In this document: positions 1 through 8,792 of the stretch, piece by piece
Position numbering within the stretch: position 1 is the stretch's first letter
How the letters are laid out: each line of letters starts with the position of its first letter
Assembly (NCBI GenBank): GCA_026710945.1
Contig: JAPOQA010000027.1
Span: forward strand, 1-64,000
DNA from: Chloroflexota bacterium
GTDB lineage: Bacteria; Chloroflexota; UBA11872; VXOZ01
DNA: 64,000 bases
Reading direction: 5' to 3'
Notes under the pieces: generated by a model
Told to the model about the DNA's origin: nothing
Seen by the model: the letters and a program-made list of their open reading frames with translations, nothing else
Databases searched by the model: none
Made by a program: the position numbers and the translations under genes

Positions 1-103
1 CGGTCTTGCCCTGGCCGCCGGGCAAAAGAGGCGCCAATACCTCCCACGCCCGGTCGGAAATATCGTGGCGGCGGTGCGCCGGCGCTGCGGCTGTTGCTGA
101 CAT
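1..103 (-). CDS. IS5-family transposase, N-terminus only (cut by window edge)
   Basis: Read on the minus strand from the ATG at 103, the 34 visible codons contain the motif R-A-W-E-V-L-A-P-L-L-P, which matches the conserved start of IS5-type (DUF4096) transposases. A GGGAG ribosome binding site lies just before the ATG. The rest of the gene and its terminal inverted repeats lie outside the window, so completeness cannot be judged. It is the only insertion-sequence gene apart from the RAYT near 43.5 kb. The family call rests on a short stretch. Confidence 0.65.
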   Translation of the reverse strand, partial: MSATAAAPAHRRHDISDRAWEVLAPLLPGGQGKT

Positions 104-147
104 AGCTCCCATCCTGCTACATTGGTTACTACCTCAGCTTACCACCA

Positions 148-1098
148 CTACCTTACTTTGACGACACACCCTAAGAAGCCGGCCAGCAAGCGGTACATGG
201 GTTTAAGCGGCGGATACGGGCTAAGGGCGTCCTGGAAAGTGAGGTCCAGCGGCAGAGCAGCCGGCACAACGCGCACATCTCGGGCGGCTGCGAAGGCTAC
301 CGACGCCGGTTGTCCGGCGGGGCCCGGCACGGATTGCAGCATCAGCGGCGGCGCATGCAGTGCCGACACGTAGCTGGCATGGGTGGTCACGCGGCGGTAT
401 TCGTCCTGATTAATCTTCAGTTTGCCGCTCACGGTGATCATGAGCGGAAGCGGCTCCGGCCACTGAAGGGTGAGAGGCTCGAGCCGGACGGTCTCGTTGC
501 GTATGCCAAAGACCCTCCCGGCTGCCACTGCTGCCGGCTGCCAACGGATTTGCGCCGGACCGTAGACAAGCCGCAGAACCACGGTCTCGCCGGGGCTGAG
601 CGTGCCGTCGTCGACAGCCTGGCGACCAATCCCCAGTGAAGGTGACTGCCAGTGCAGATTGGTCAGCAGCCAGTACCGGCTGGTGTTCGTGACGATGAGC
701 GTGTAGTGGGCGTCCTGCCCGGCGGCTACCGGCTCTTCGCTGCCTCTCAGTTCGACCTGCAGCGGCGAGCCCCGCCCCGACATTGCTGAAGCGAGGACTT
801 CGCCTTCAATGCTGTCTTCGCCCATGACGTTGCTTTGGTCCTGAGCCGCCGTCGGCTCGTGTCCACCCACGGAGGTTTCGGCTCCCGGGGCCCGCGCGTC
901 TGCCAAGTGGTTCAAGGCCACCGCGCCGGTCTGCTCGCTGGCCACGATCACAGAGGGTATTGTCGGTTCCCGGCGAGACTTTGCCGACTGGGAGGGTATC
1001 TGCACAACAGCGGACTTGCTGGGGGGAGCCAACCGAGGTCGCCTACTTGGCGACGAATGCGCAACGAGGGAATCCGCCAGTGCAAGCCGGTCAGCCAC
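148..1098 (-). CDS. C-terminal part of the split LRR surface protein (frameshifted)
   Basis: This frame completes the second DUF11-like domain. The segment P-S-V-I-V-A-S-E-Q-T-G-A-V parallels L-T-V-I-A-D-S-Q-E-T-V-A-A at the end of the first domain, which shows that this is the ancestral frame. A third domain copy follows (V-E-L-R-G-S-E-E-P, then H-Y-T-L-I-V-T-N-T-S), then an unrelated tail of about 100 residues with no recognisable anchor. The in-frame ATG at 1098 overlaps the upstream ORF by 151 bases and lies inside the second domain, so independent translation is doubtful. Either the gene is inactive, the C run varies in length, or the assembly has lost or gained a base. Confidence 0.6.
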   Translation of the reverse strand: MADRLALADSLVAHSSPSRRPRLAPPSKSAVVQIPSQSAKSRREPTIPSVIVASEQTGAVALNHLADARAPGAETSVGGHEPTAAQDQSNVMGEDSIEGEVLASAMSGRGSPLQVELRGSEEPVAAGQDAHYTLIVTNTSRYWLLTNLHWQSPSLGIGRQAVDDGTLSPGETVVLRLVYGPAQIRWQPAAVAAGRVFGIRNETVRLEPLTLQWPEPLPLMITVSGKLKINQDEYRRVTTHASYVSALHAPPLMLQSVPGPAGQPASVAFAAARDVRVVPAALPLDLTFQDALSPYPPLKPMYRLLAGFLGCVVKVR

Positions 1099-2723
1099 CG
1101 ATACCGGCTGGCATTCGTGATAACGAGCGTGTAATGGGACATTTGCCCATCGCTTGCGGGATCCTGGCTCCTTCTCAATTCGACGCGCAGCAGCGCTGTA
1201 GACGGCGGTCCCGCCGTCGCTTTGACGCTGACTTCGTCTCTGACGCCAACTTCGTCCTCAACGCTGGCCTCGTCTGCGGTCTCCGTCTCTGGTTCGCCGA
1301 GGGTCAAGAGCATTCCTGGCGCCAACGCCCGCACGTCCACTACGTGAGTAACGGTCGCCGCGACGGTCTCTTGGCTGTCGGCGATGACCGTGAGGGGCAG
1401 CGACGCCGGCCAGGGTACCGCCATGCGCGTCGGCTGGGTGGTAGTGCCGTCACCAAGGACCTGGGATAGCGCGAGTCCCGCCGCGTCGCGGCGGGGGCTG
1501 AGCGGTCCATAGGCGAGTTTCATGCGGATCGACCGGCCAGGCTCGAGCTCGCCGGGACGTTCCCACGGCCAGCCGGTGGGAAGCATCTGGGGACCTATCG
1601 CCAGCGTCGGCAACCGCCAGGTGATGTTGGTCAGAGTCTGTCCTCCCGCGTTCTTCAATGTCAGGGTACAGCGGAGGGTGTCTCCCTCGGTCAGCGGGCC
1701 GGGCGGGCACGTCAGCGTGACGGTCAAACGCGGTGGCCGGTTGCTCCGTGAATTATCAGTCGTGGTTCCGCCGGGCTGAGCGCCGGCGCAGGCAATCCCT
1801 TCATTGAGCTTGACCGGCAGCCCGGCCATGCTGGCCGGAATGCCGCCCGTGAGTTGGTTGCCCCGAAAATCCGCGCCACTCAGGGCCGTGAGCGCGCCGA
1901 GGGAGTACGGTATAGTACCCGTAAACTGATTGCAGTGGAGCCACAGATACTGCACATTGGTGAGCTTGCCCAACTCGGCAGGGATGCTGCCGCTCAGCCT
2001 GTTGTCGGGCATGAGGAGCCAAGTCAGAGCGGATAGGTTGCCCAACTGTGCGGGAATGGCGCCGTTGAGAGCCTTGTTGATTAGGGCAAGGTTAAGGACA
2101 CGTTGCGGCGTGCTACCGACCGAAATGCCGTCCCAACTGAAGATGCTCGTGTTCGCGTCCCAGTTCAGGGTGGCGGTCCCCTTCAAGGTATCTTCCCCGG
2201 CCAGCAGTGCCGCACAATCGGCGACCAGCCCAGCGTTGTTCGTGGGGTCGGACACCGCGCTGCCGGTGGTGCAGGCGGAGGCGAAGGTTGCCGTGGTGGA
2301 GAACTGGGTGGCGGTGAGGTTATTTGCGTTGTCGCTGATGCTCTGCGCCACTCCGGCGGGCACGTCCACCGTCACGCTGCCGTTGTAGCCGGCTGTCGGC
2401 GCGATGGTCACGCGGTACACCGTGGCGCTGTCCGCCGTGAAGCCGGTGGCGCTGCCGTTCCCCACCGTGACATCGCTCTGGGCGAATCCGGTGACGCCTT
2501 CCGAGAAGATGACAGTCACCTCGAAGGCTGCGCCGGTGACCTCCGCCGGTCCGGTGATGGTCACCGGCGCAGCTGCGGCTTGCGCACTTTGAAATGGAAT
2601 CGCGTTGCTGAGCAGCAACGCAAGTACCAAGGCTGCTTTCCTTATGGGCACTTTACCGGCACCCACCAAGCCGAAGCGTCGCGCGCCATAGAGAAGGCGC
2701 CAGCGCAATGAGTCTTGCCTCAT
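948..2723 (-). CDS. Secreted Ig-like/leucine-rich-repeat surface protein, N-terminal part of a split gene
   Basis: The product has a hydrophobic export segment at about residues 28-50 ending in Q-S-A-Q-A-A-A-A. A bacterial Ig-like domain follows at about 52-150, with the F-S-E-G-V-T-G-F pattern. Next come about four leucine-rich repeats of the G-x-I-P-x-x-L-G-x-L type (about 180-290), then two copies of a DUF11/CARDB-like beta domain. The second copy runs out of frame near 1021-1026, where the minus strand has six C in a row, and ends in about 25 unrelated residues. Its natural continuation is the next ORF (148-1098). A GTG at 2651 would put the signal peptide at the very N-terminus and is an alternative start. 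The likely role is adhesion or matrix binding at the surface; the ligand is unknown. Confidence 0.7.
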   Translation of the reverse strand: MRQDSLRWRLLYGARRFGLVGAGKVPIRKAALVLALLLSNAIPFQSAQAAAAPVTITGPAEVTGAAFEVTVIFSEGVTGFAQSDVTVGNGSATGFTADSATVYRVTIAPTAGYNGSVTVDVPAGVAQSISDNANNLTATQFSTTATFASACTTGSAVSDPTNNAGLVADCAALLAGEDTLKGTATLNWDANTSIFSWDGISVGSTPQRVLNLALINKALNGAIPAQLGNLSALTWLLMPDNRLSGSIPAELGKLTNVQYLWLHCNQFTGTIPYSLGALTALSGADFRGNQLTGGIPASMAGLPVKLNEGIACAGAQPGGTTTDNSRSNRPPRLTVTLTCPPGPLTEGDTLRCTLTLKNAGGQTLTNITWRLPTLAIGPQMLPTGWPWERPGELEPGRSIRMKLAYGPLSPRRDAAGLALSQVLGDGTTTQPTRMAVPWPASLPLTVIADSQETVAATVTHVVDVRALAPGMLLTLGEPETETADEASVEDEVGVRDEVSVKATAGPPSTALLRVELRRSQDPASDGQMSHYTLVITNASRYRWLTGLHWRIPSLRIRRQVGDLGWLPPASPLLCRYPPSRQSLAGNRQYPL

Positions 2724-2838
2724 GCGCTGCCACCCGCTTCACGCCTGACGCATCCCACTTTGCTACCCACAGCCATTAACAGTGCACTTTACCTAGATGG
2801 CTAGTAGTTGTTCGCAAAATGTCCATTATGTCGAAGCC

Positions 2839-2859
2839 CTAATATACTAGATATATTAG
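2839..2859. promoter_or_regulatory. Perfect AT-rich inverted repeat, possible operator
   Basis: CTAATATA and TATATTAG are exact inverted arms separated by five bases, within DNA much richer in A+T than its surroundings. It lies about 115 bases upstream of the ATG of the LRR surface protein. The function is inferred from position only. Confidence 0.35.
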
Positions 2860-3447
2860 ACATATGCAATAGTCAGAATATACTTACAGGATTGGGCTAG
2901 AGTACAGGGGCATAAGTAACAACATGCGAACCAAGACTTATGGTGGTTTTGCAATGTGTCACGCTAAGGTGGAAGCAATGAGGAATTTGGAGTGGGATGT
3001 TGGAAGAAATTCCTCCCCGTGTAAAACACGGGGCCGCTGCCTGCGCGGAATTGTAGAGGTCAGCTAATCCGTCGACAGACTTGAATACAAAGGACACTCA
3101 ACGCAGTACTAAACATGACAAGCACACAAGTCTTTCCGATCGAGGCGTTATGGAAGGTCGAGCCTTCTTCACTGAATTTAGAGGACTGAGCCTAGTGGAC
3201 AATATTCGACATTGATCCAATCCTCTGCAAACCTTGTGCGACGCTGTGATCAAGAAAACGTGCTCCGTGAACTCTTCAAAGTGGAAGGCGAATTCTGTAG
3301 ACGAAGTACTCAACACGTACGGAGAATGACAAGAAACGCAATGCCGCACTAGTTTCGCGGCTAGACCTACCGATTGCACAGTCAGATTGATGCACAAGCG
3401 GCTCGTTTAAGAACACCTGCTTCACGCGGCACGCTGGGCGGTGGCAA

Positions 3448-3476
3448 TCCACACCGGCGGCTGACTAGAGTACAAT
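3448..3476 (+). promoter_or_regulatory. Possible promoter of leuC
   Basis: TACAAT at 3471-3476 matches the -10 consensus at five of six bases. TCCACA at 3448-3453 matches the -35 at four of six, with a 17-base spacer. It lies about 80 bases upstream of the leuC start. Confidence 0.35.
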
Positions 3477-3555
3477 GATGAATGCAGGAAGCGTGCTGAC
3501 ATTGGGCGCACTTCCCCACGAAATGGGTTCGCCGCAGAAATAGTGAGAGACTGGT

Positions 3556-4956
3556 ATGGCTGGAAAGACGCTATTCGAAAAGGTTTGGGAAAGTCATGTG
3601 GTGCATGAGGAGCCTGACGGGCCGGCGCTGCTTTACGTTGATTTGCACCTCGTGCATGAAGTTACGTCGGCGCAGGCATTTGAGGGGCTGCGGCTGGGCG
3701 GCCGCACCGTGCGGCGGCCCGCTCTGACGGTGGCAACGGTCGACCACAACGTGCCCACGACAGACCGGGGGCAGCATATTGAAGACGACATTTCCCGTCG
3801 TCAAATCGAGACTATGGAGCAGAATGCAACGGAGTTTGGCCTGACGTTCTACGGGTACCGCAGCCCGAACCAAGGCATCGTGCACATCATTGGGCCGGAA
3901 TTGGGCTACACGCAGCCCGGCAAGTTAATCGTCTGCGGCGACAGCCACACCTCTACGCACGGCGCGTTTGGCGCGTTTGCCCTTGGTATCGGCACGTCTG
4001 AGGTGGAGCACGTGTTGGCCACCCAATGCCTGATACAAAAGAAGCCCAAGACCATGGAAGTGCGGGTGGATGGGACGCTGCCGCAGGGCGTGACGGCCAA
4101 GGACGTGATTCTCGGCATCATCGGGCGCATTGGGGTGGACGGGGGCGTGGGCCACGTCATTGAGTACACCGGTGAGGTAATTCGCTCGCTGTCCATGGAA
4201 GGCCGCATGACGATTTGCAACATGTCCATCGAGGGCGGCGCGCGTGCGGGCATGATCGCGCCTGACGAGAAGACGTTTGCCTATCTCAAGGGGCGCAAGC
4301 ATGCGCCGCAAGGCAAAGACTGGGAAGAGGCGCTCGCACATTGGCGGACGCTGTCCACCGATGCCGACGCCACCTACGATAGCGTCATTGAGATTGATGC
4401 CGCCACCCTCGTGCCCCACGTTACCTGGGGCACGAATCCAGGCCAGGTGGTTCCCGTAACCGGCTCTGTGCCCAGTCCCGGCGAGATGGCAACGCCGGAC
4501 GAGCAGGCCACTGCCGAGCGGGCGCTGACGTACATGGGGCTGGAGGGCGGCACGGCTATTCAGGATATCGCCGTTGATCGCGTCTTTCTGGGATCGTGCA
4601 CCAACGCTCGGTTGGAAGACCTGCGCGCGGCGGCCGGCATCGTGCGCGGCAAGCGGGTGCATCCCAACGTGAGAGCGATGGTGGTGCCGGGCTCGACGAT
4701 GCTCAAGCAGAAAGCGGAATCAGAAGGTCTAAACGAGGTCTTTCAAGCTGCCGGATTCGAATGGCGCGAGGCCGGCTGCTCCATGTGCCTGGGCATGAAC
4801 CCGGACATTTTGGCCCCCGGCGAGCGTTGCGCTTCCACCTCCAACCGCAACTTCGAGGGCCGCCAGGGCAAGGGCGGTCGCACCCATCTCGTCAGTCCGC
4901 AAATGGCCGCCGCCGCCGCGATAGCGGGGCGTTTTGTAGACGTTCGGGAGTGGTAG
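3556..4956 (+). CDS. leuC: 3-isopropylmalate dehydratase large subunit
   Basis: This is the catalytic iron-sulfur subunit of isopropylmalate isomerase, which interconverts 2- and 3-isopropylmalate in leucine synthesis with LeuD. At 466 residues it is full length. Early motifs D-H-N-V-P-T and [12 protein letters not shown] are typical of the aconitase fold. The three cluster ligands are present: Cys in G-S-C-T-N-A-R (about 347) and both Cys in [10 protein letters not shown] (about 407 and 410). The ATG is the first codon of the family's usual N-terminus. leuD follows after a small ORF, so the pair is probably one transcript ending at the hairpin at 5857. Confidence 0.97.
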   Translation: MAGKTLFEKVWESHVVHEEPDGPALLYVDLHLVHEVTSAQAFEGLRLGGRTVRRPALTVATVDHNVPTTDRGQHIEDDISRRQIETMEQNATEFGLTFYGYRSPNQGIVHIIGPELGYTQPGKLIVCGDSHTSTHGAFGAFALGIGTSEVEHVLATQCLIQKKPKTMEVRVDGTLPQGVTAKDVILGIIGRIGVDGGVGHVIEYTGEVIRSLSMEGRMTICNMSIEGGARAGMIAPDEKTFAYLKGRKHAPQGKDWEEALAHWRTLSTDADATYDSVIEIDAATLVPHVTWGTNPGQVVPVTGSVPSPGEMATPDEQATAERALTYMGLEGGTAIQDIAVDRVFLGSCTNARLEDLRAAAGIVRGKRVHPNVRAMVVPGSTMLKQKAESEGLNEVFQAAGFEWREAGCSMCLGMNPDILAPGERCASTSNRNFEGRQGKGGRTHLVSPQMAAAAAIAGRFVDVREW

Positions 4957-5038
4957 GCAACGGGAAACCAAACAGCACTTGAATTGGCACGCGAATAGTC
5001 GATTAGTCTGCGAGCAAGAGTGATGTCAGGGAACGAGC

Positions 5039-5167
5039 ATGATGGTCAAAGCCGACCTGCGCGAATTTGAACGACGCCTGACGCTACGCTGGGGCGCGAT
5101 GCTAATTGCATCTGCCGTCTTGCAGGTAACAATTGTCGCGGTCATGTTGGTCATAATCGCGCGCTAG
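5039..5167 (+). CDS. Small single-pass membrane protein between leuC and leuD
   Basis: Two adjacent ATGs (5039 and 5042) follow an AGGGAACGAGC ribosome binding sequence and open a 42-codon frame. The product has a charged N-terminus (K-A-D-L-R-E-F-E-R-R-L) and one hydrophobic helix of about 22 residues ending in I-I-A-R. This resembles the last third of small CCDC90/DUF1640-type coiled-coil membrane proteins, so it may be a shortened relative. It lies in the leu transcript, with 82 bases before it and 50 after. It is too short for a firm family call, but the strong ribosome site and clean membrane segment argue that it is translated. Confidence 0.5.
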   Translation: MMVKADLREFERRLTLRWGAMLIASAVLQVTIVAVMLVIIAR

Positions 5168-5217
5168 TAACCGCCCACCCTTGATGCGGGTAAACTCCAT
5201 TTTATAGGGAAAGAACG

Positions 5218-5826
5218 ATGGAACCATTTGTTAGACTCACTGGCAAAGTAGCCGCTCTCGACCGGGCCAGTGTCGATACCGACCAGATAATTCCGAAGCA
5301 GTTTCTCAAGCGCATCGAGCGCACGGGATACGGTCCGTTTGCCTTCTTCGACTGGCGCTACTTCGAGGACGGCACGACGCTGAACCCGGATTTTGAATTG
5401 AATGACGCGCGTTACGAGGGCGCGAGCATTCTCGTGACCGGCAGGAACTTTGGCTGCGGCTCATCGCGGGAACATGCGGCATGGGCACTGAAAGAATTTG
5501 GATTTCTAACGATCATTGCCCCGAGTTTTGCCGATATCTTTGCCAACAACGCCGTGGAGAACGGCATGCTCACGGTGGTCCTGCCACCGAAAGACGTAGC
5601 CACGCTCACAGAACGGGCCCAGACCCTAGATGGCTACCGGATGACGGTGGATTTGGCAAACACCACAGTACAAGACGACCATGGCTTTGCGGCATCGTTC
5701 CCGATTGATGCTACCGTTCAACACCGCCTGCTCAACGGTCTGGACGCGGTAGGGCTTACGCTGCAGCGGGAAGACGCCATTAGCGCGTTTGAGGAACAGC
5801 GGCCGGCATGGCTGGGGGCATCCTAA
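5218..5826 (+). CDS. leuD: 3-isopropylmalate dehydratase small subunit
   Basis: LeuD is the swivelling subunit that completes the LeuC active site. At 202 residues it has the normal bacterial length. Recognisable family segments are D-T-D-Q-I-I-P-K-Q-F-L (about 20-30), G-R-N-F-G-C-G-S-S-R-E-H-A (about 78-90) and the motif around F-A-D-I-F-A-N-N-A. GGGAAAGAACG lies directly before the ATG. It is followed within 35 bases by a strong hairpin. Confidence 0.97.
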   Translation: MEPFVRLTGKVAALDRASVDTDQIIPKQFLKRIERTGYGPFAFFDWRYFEDGTTLNPDFELNDARYEGASILVTGRNFGCGSSREHAAWALKEFGFLTIIAPSFADIFANNAVENGMLTVVLPPKDVATLTERAQTLDGYRMTVDLANTTVQDDHGFAASFPIDATVQHRLLNGLDAVGLTLQREDAISAFEEQRPAWLGAS

Positions 5827-5856
5827 GCGGGAATATCAGCTAGTTTGGCAATAGTG

Positions 5857-5887
5857 AAGGACGCACCGGATTCCCGGTGCGTCCTTT
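5857..5887 (+). terminator. Terminator hairpin after leuD
   Basis: AAGGACGCACCGG and CCGGTGCGTCCTT form a perfect 13-base-pair stem with a four-base ATTC loop. The tail has only three T, so it is a strong hairpin with a weak U tract. Confidence 0.7.
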
Positions 5888-6259
5888 CGATTCACATGTG
5901 ACCGACGACGGTTAATGCTCTTTCTGAGCGGCTGATTCTGTGTCTCTGATGAGGATTCTAGATTCCTCACTCCGCTGCGCTCCGTTCGGAATGACATGCA
6001 GGCAAGCAGAGAGCTCTGCTGCGATGTTTCTTCTACCAAATCTGCCAACGAAGTAGTCAACACCTACAGGGAGGACACACCAACCTCAACAGCGGAAACT
6101 GAGCGTTGTAAATGTGCACAGCCAGCTCAATGAGTCGAAGTAAGGGGTTCTCCGGCTCTCACTGTCATGCCCAGTGTTGCTCAGCAGAGCTGGGAAGCCG
6201 CTAGTGCATCTCTTGGGCGCAATGTAGCGCGGGGGCTTGTCCCCCGCTCGGCGGCAGGA
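5888..6259. repeat. Intergenic repeats between leuD and terC
   Basis: There is no gene here. Around 5950-5996 lies a copy of a mobile-looking repeat reading toward GTTCGGAATGACATG. At 6041-6072 is a copy of the dispersed CTGTCAACGAA repeat. At 6224-6247 is a REP element: GTAG, then C, stem GCGGGGG, loop CTTGT, stem CCCCCGC. Confidence 0.7.
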
Positions 6260-7258
6260 TCACTCACTCTCGCGCGGGCGTAGCAGGGACGCGACTACAG
6301 AACCCCCCAAGAGCACACCAACCACCGCCAGTGAGTAGACCGGCTGCCCATGGAATGCGGATGCTACCACTTCGATTCCTTCTAGCACGGGTGTAAAGAA
6401 ATGGTCGCCCTTGGGTACGCCGTGAAAGTCCCCTACGACCATCTTGATGCCCACGAAAACGAGCACGAGACCAAGACCCACACCGAGATAGTGGAACCGG
6501 TCCATCAGGTTGGCGAGGAGGAAATACAGCGCGCGCAGGCCGAGAATGGCAAAGATGTTCGCCGAATAGACGATGAAGGGTTCGCGCGTGATGGCGAAGA
6601 TTGCGGGCACGGAATCCAGGGCAAAGACCACGTCGGTAACGTTCACAACGAGCAACACGAGCAGCAGGGGCGTTGCCAGCCAGCGGCCGTCGATCTTTAC
6701 GATGTAGCTGCCGCCGTGGTAGTTTTCGGTGCTCGGGAGAATCTTGCGAAAGATGCGGACAGCGAAGTTGCGCTCGGGATCGGTGTCTTCGTCGCCCTTG
6801 ATCAAAATGCGAATACCGGTATAGATGAGGAAGCCGCCAAAGACGAAGATCATCCAATGGAAGGTAGCCAAGAGGGCGGCGCCGACCAGGATGAACGCGC
6901 CGCGCAGGATGATGGCGGCGAGAATTCCCCAAAAGAGCACGTTGTAGCGATACTCATTGGGTACCGCAAAGTACGTGAAAATGATCAAGAAGACGAAGAG
7001 GTTATCGACACTCAGGGTCCACTCGATGAGATAACCGGTGATAAACTCAGTGCCGCGCTCGGGCCCGGCAAAGATGAACATGCCAACGGCAAAGGCCAAA
7101 GCAAGGCTGACCCAAATGGCAACCCAGGTCGCGGCCTCACGCGGTTTGATGACATGCGCGCCGCGATGAAACACCACGAGGTCAAGGATGAGGAGGGTGA
7201 CAACAACAGCGGTAAAGCCGATCCAGAGTAGCGGTGAGTTGAACGTTCCGAGCATCAT
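6260..7258 (-). CDS. TerC/Alx-family integral membrane protein
   Basis: The family includes manganese exporters and tellurite-resistance proteins. The 332-residue product has about nine membrane helices. It carries the conserved acidic motifs L-D-L-V-V-F-H (about 25-31), S-V-D-N-L-F-V-F and N-V-T-D-V-V-F-A-L-D-S-V-P-A-I-F-A (about 205-221), so the ion path looks intact. The start has two ATGs after AAGGAAGCA. The predicted transcript starts with three consecutive hairpins, and TerC-family genes are often under the manganese yybP-ykoY riboswitch, but I could not match that consensus. The substrate is inferred from the family and is probably Mn2+. Confidence 0.85.
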   Translation of the reverse strand: MMLGTFNSPLLWIGFTAVVVTLLILDLVVFHRGAHVIKPREAATWVAIWVSLALAFAVGMFIFAGPERGTEFITGYLIEWTLSVDNLFVFLIIFTYFAVPNEYRYNVLFWGILAAIILRGAFILVGAALLATFHWMIFVFGGFLIYTGIRILIKGDEDTDPERNFAVRIFRKILPSTENYHGGSYIVKIDGRWLATPLLLVLLVVNVTDVVFALDSVPAIFAITREPFIVYSANIFAILGLRALYFLLANLMDRFHYLGVGLGLVLVFVGIKMVVGDFHGVPKGDHFFTPVLEGIEVVASAFHGQPVYSLAVVGVLLGGSVVASLLRPRESE

Positions 7259-7320
7259 TGCTTCCTTCGAAAGAGTAGGAAAGAGCTAAGGTCTATTCTC
7301 CGCGTGCACGACACAATTAA

Positions 7321-7387
7321 GGCACCGGAGGTACGGTGCCAGTCTCCCATCTTCGGGAGAGAAGTGACGCGGAGGAGTACGTCTCCT
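7321..7387 (-). promoter_or_regulatory. Three-hairpin structured leader upstream of the terC-like gene
   Basis: Read on the minus strand there are three successive perfect stems: AGGAG/CTCCT (7387-7373), TCTCCC/GGGAGA (7360-7343) and GGCACCG/CGGTGCC (7340-7321). They sit 60-130 bases before the ATG. A metal-sensing riboswitch or attenuator is possible from context; no riboswitch consensus was confirmed. Confidence 0.4.
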
Positions 7388-7571
7388 ATAGTAGCGCAAC
7401 GACTATGTAAGCGTCACTTTCAGGCAGGACGGGTGCATTCGCAAGCAGCCTTGCTTGTTGGGGGCACCTGAAAGACTGCTTTAGAGGTTGGGACAAGACC
7501 GTCAGTGGGGAAGAGTGTATAATTGAAGGTAGTACTTGCAATGTGACACAATACTGAAGTATGCTCTGTCC

Positions 7572-8768
7572 ATGGTCAGACGTGAAATCACTCCCCGCCT
7601 TATTAGCTTGTTCAAGCAATACCCTTTTGTGACTGTGACCGGCCCGCGTCAATCTGGGAAGACGACGCTGTGCCGCACTGTATTCCCTAACTTGGCATAC
7701 GTTAATCTCGAAGCGCCCGACCAACGTGAGTTTGCAGAGTCAGATCCGAGAGCATTTCTCGCGCGGCTTGACGGCGGCGCGATACTCGACGAGATTCAGC
7801 GCGTGCCAAGTCTCCTGTCGTACCTGCAAGTAATCGCAGATGAGAAGAGGCGCAACAGCCTCTTTGTGCTGACTGGCAGCGAGCAATTCCGGCTCTCAGA
7901 TGCCATAAACCAGTCGTTGGCAGGACGGACGGCATTGCTGCGGCTCTTGCCGTTCTCTTTGGCCGAGCGACAACAGACAGGGGCAAGCAACGAGGTGGAT
8001 GACATCCTCTTATCGGGGTTCTATCCGCGCATTCACGACCAGGGACTGGACCCGCATCAGGCCCTTGGCGACTATTTCGAGACCTATGTTGAGCGTGACG
8101 TGCGGCAAATAGGTGAGATTCGCAACCTATCCAGTTTTCGACGATTTGTGCGCCTGTGCGCCGGACGTGTGGGACAATTGGTCAATCTCTCATCACTGGG
8201 GGCTGACGCGGGGGTCTCCCACACGACCGCACGCGAATGGCTCACGGTGTTGGAAGCTAGTTACATTGTATTCCAGTTGCAGCCGTTTCACTCCAACGCG
8301 CAGAAACGACTAATCAAGTCACCGAAGCTCTATTTCTACGACGTTGGGCTGGCGAGCTATCTCATTGGCATCGAAAACTCTAAGCAGATTGCGACGCACC
8401 CCTTGCGTGGACCTCTCTTCGAGAATGCAGTCGTCTTGGAAGCCCTCAAGCACCGGTTCAATCGCGGCCGGCAATCCAATCTATCGTTTTTCCGCAACGT
8501 CCAGGGTCTGGAATGTGACCTTTTCTACGAGACCGGGCAGGGCATCGGAGCCATTGAGATAAAGTCCGGTGCTACCGTCGCTTCAGACTATTTCGATTCG
8601 CTCAATCGCGTTGCCAAGCGGATGCCGGACGTTACTGCTAAGTTTGTCGTATTCGGCGGCACGGATCGCCAATCGCGCACCAATGGGGAGGTTATTCCAT
8701 TGGGTGACTTCGGTGGTGTTCTTGAACGCTTAGAAGTCGCGCAAGCGTCTGGCGGCACTGTGGAATAG
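7572..8768 (+). CDS. AAA-family ATPase with DUF4143 domain
   Basis: The N-terminal P-loop domain has Walker A G-P-R-Q-S-G-K-T-T-L (about 23-32) and Walker B G-A-I-L-D-E-I-Q (about 75-82). A T-G-S-E-Q-F motif at about 109-114 resembles sensor 1. The C-terminal half is a DUF4143 domain ending in a restriction-endonuclease-like I-E-I-K-S-G segment (about 340). Such proteins are common and linked loosely to mobile or toxin-antitoxin-like loci; the cellular role is unknown. The ATG at 7572 fits the family start. An in-frame ATG at 7536 lies only 12 bases from a TATAAT at 7518 and would lack a leader. It stands alone, with panC convergent 24 bases away. Confidence 0.88.
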   Translation: MVRREITPRLISLFKQYPFVTVTGPRQSGKTTLCRTVFPNLAYVNLEAPDQREFAESDPRAFLARLDGGAILDEIQRVPSLLSYLQVIADEKRRNSLFVLTGSEQFRLSDAINQSLAGRTALLRLLPFSLAERQQTGASNEVDDILLSGFYPRIHDQGLDPHQALGDYFETYVERDVRQIGEIRNLSSFRRFVRLCAGRVGQLVNLSSLGADAGVSHTTAREWLTVLEASYIVFQLQPFHSNAQKRLIKSPKLYFYDVGLASYLIGIENSKQIATHPLRGPLFENAVVLEALKHRFNRGRQSNLSFFRNVQGLECDLFYETGQGIGAIEIKSGATVASDYFDSLNRVAKRMPDVTAKFVVFGGTDRQSRTNGEVIPLGDFGGVLERLEVAQASGGTVE

Positions 8769-8792
8769 AACTTGGGATTGACGCCGACTACA

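Larger units (their letters stand above)
2724..3555. other. Intergenic region with AT-rich palindrome and two dispersed-repeat copies
   Basis: No gene is supported here. The region holds an AT-rich block with a perfect palindrome (2839-2859). It also holds two diverged copies of a dispersed repeat with the core CTGTCAACGAA followed by TACTCAACAC: one inverted near 3050-3088 and one direct near 3295-3325. A promoter-like site for leuC lies near 3448-3476. Short ORFs here have no recognisable sequence and cover the repeats. Confidence 0.6.

Noticed and set aside
3098-3397. 99-codon minus-strand frame in the gap before leuC
   Set aside because: No ribosome site or family sequence; it overlaps a dispersed repeat.
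6401-7231. 276-codon frame opposite the terC-like gene
   Set aside because: Antisense shadow of a nine-helix membrane protein.
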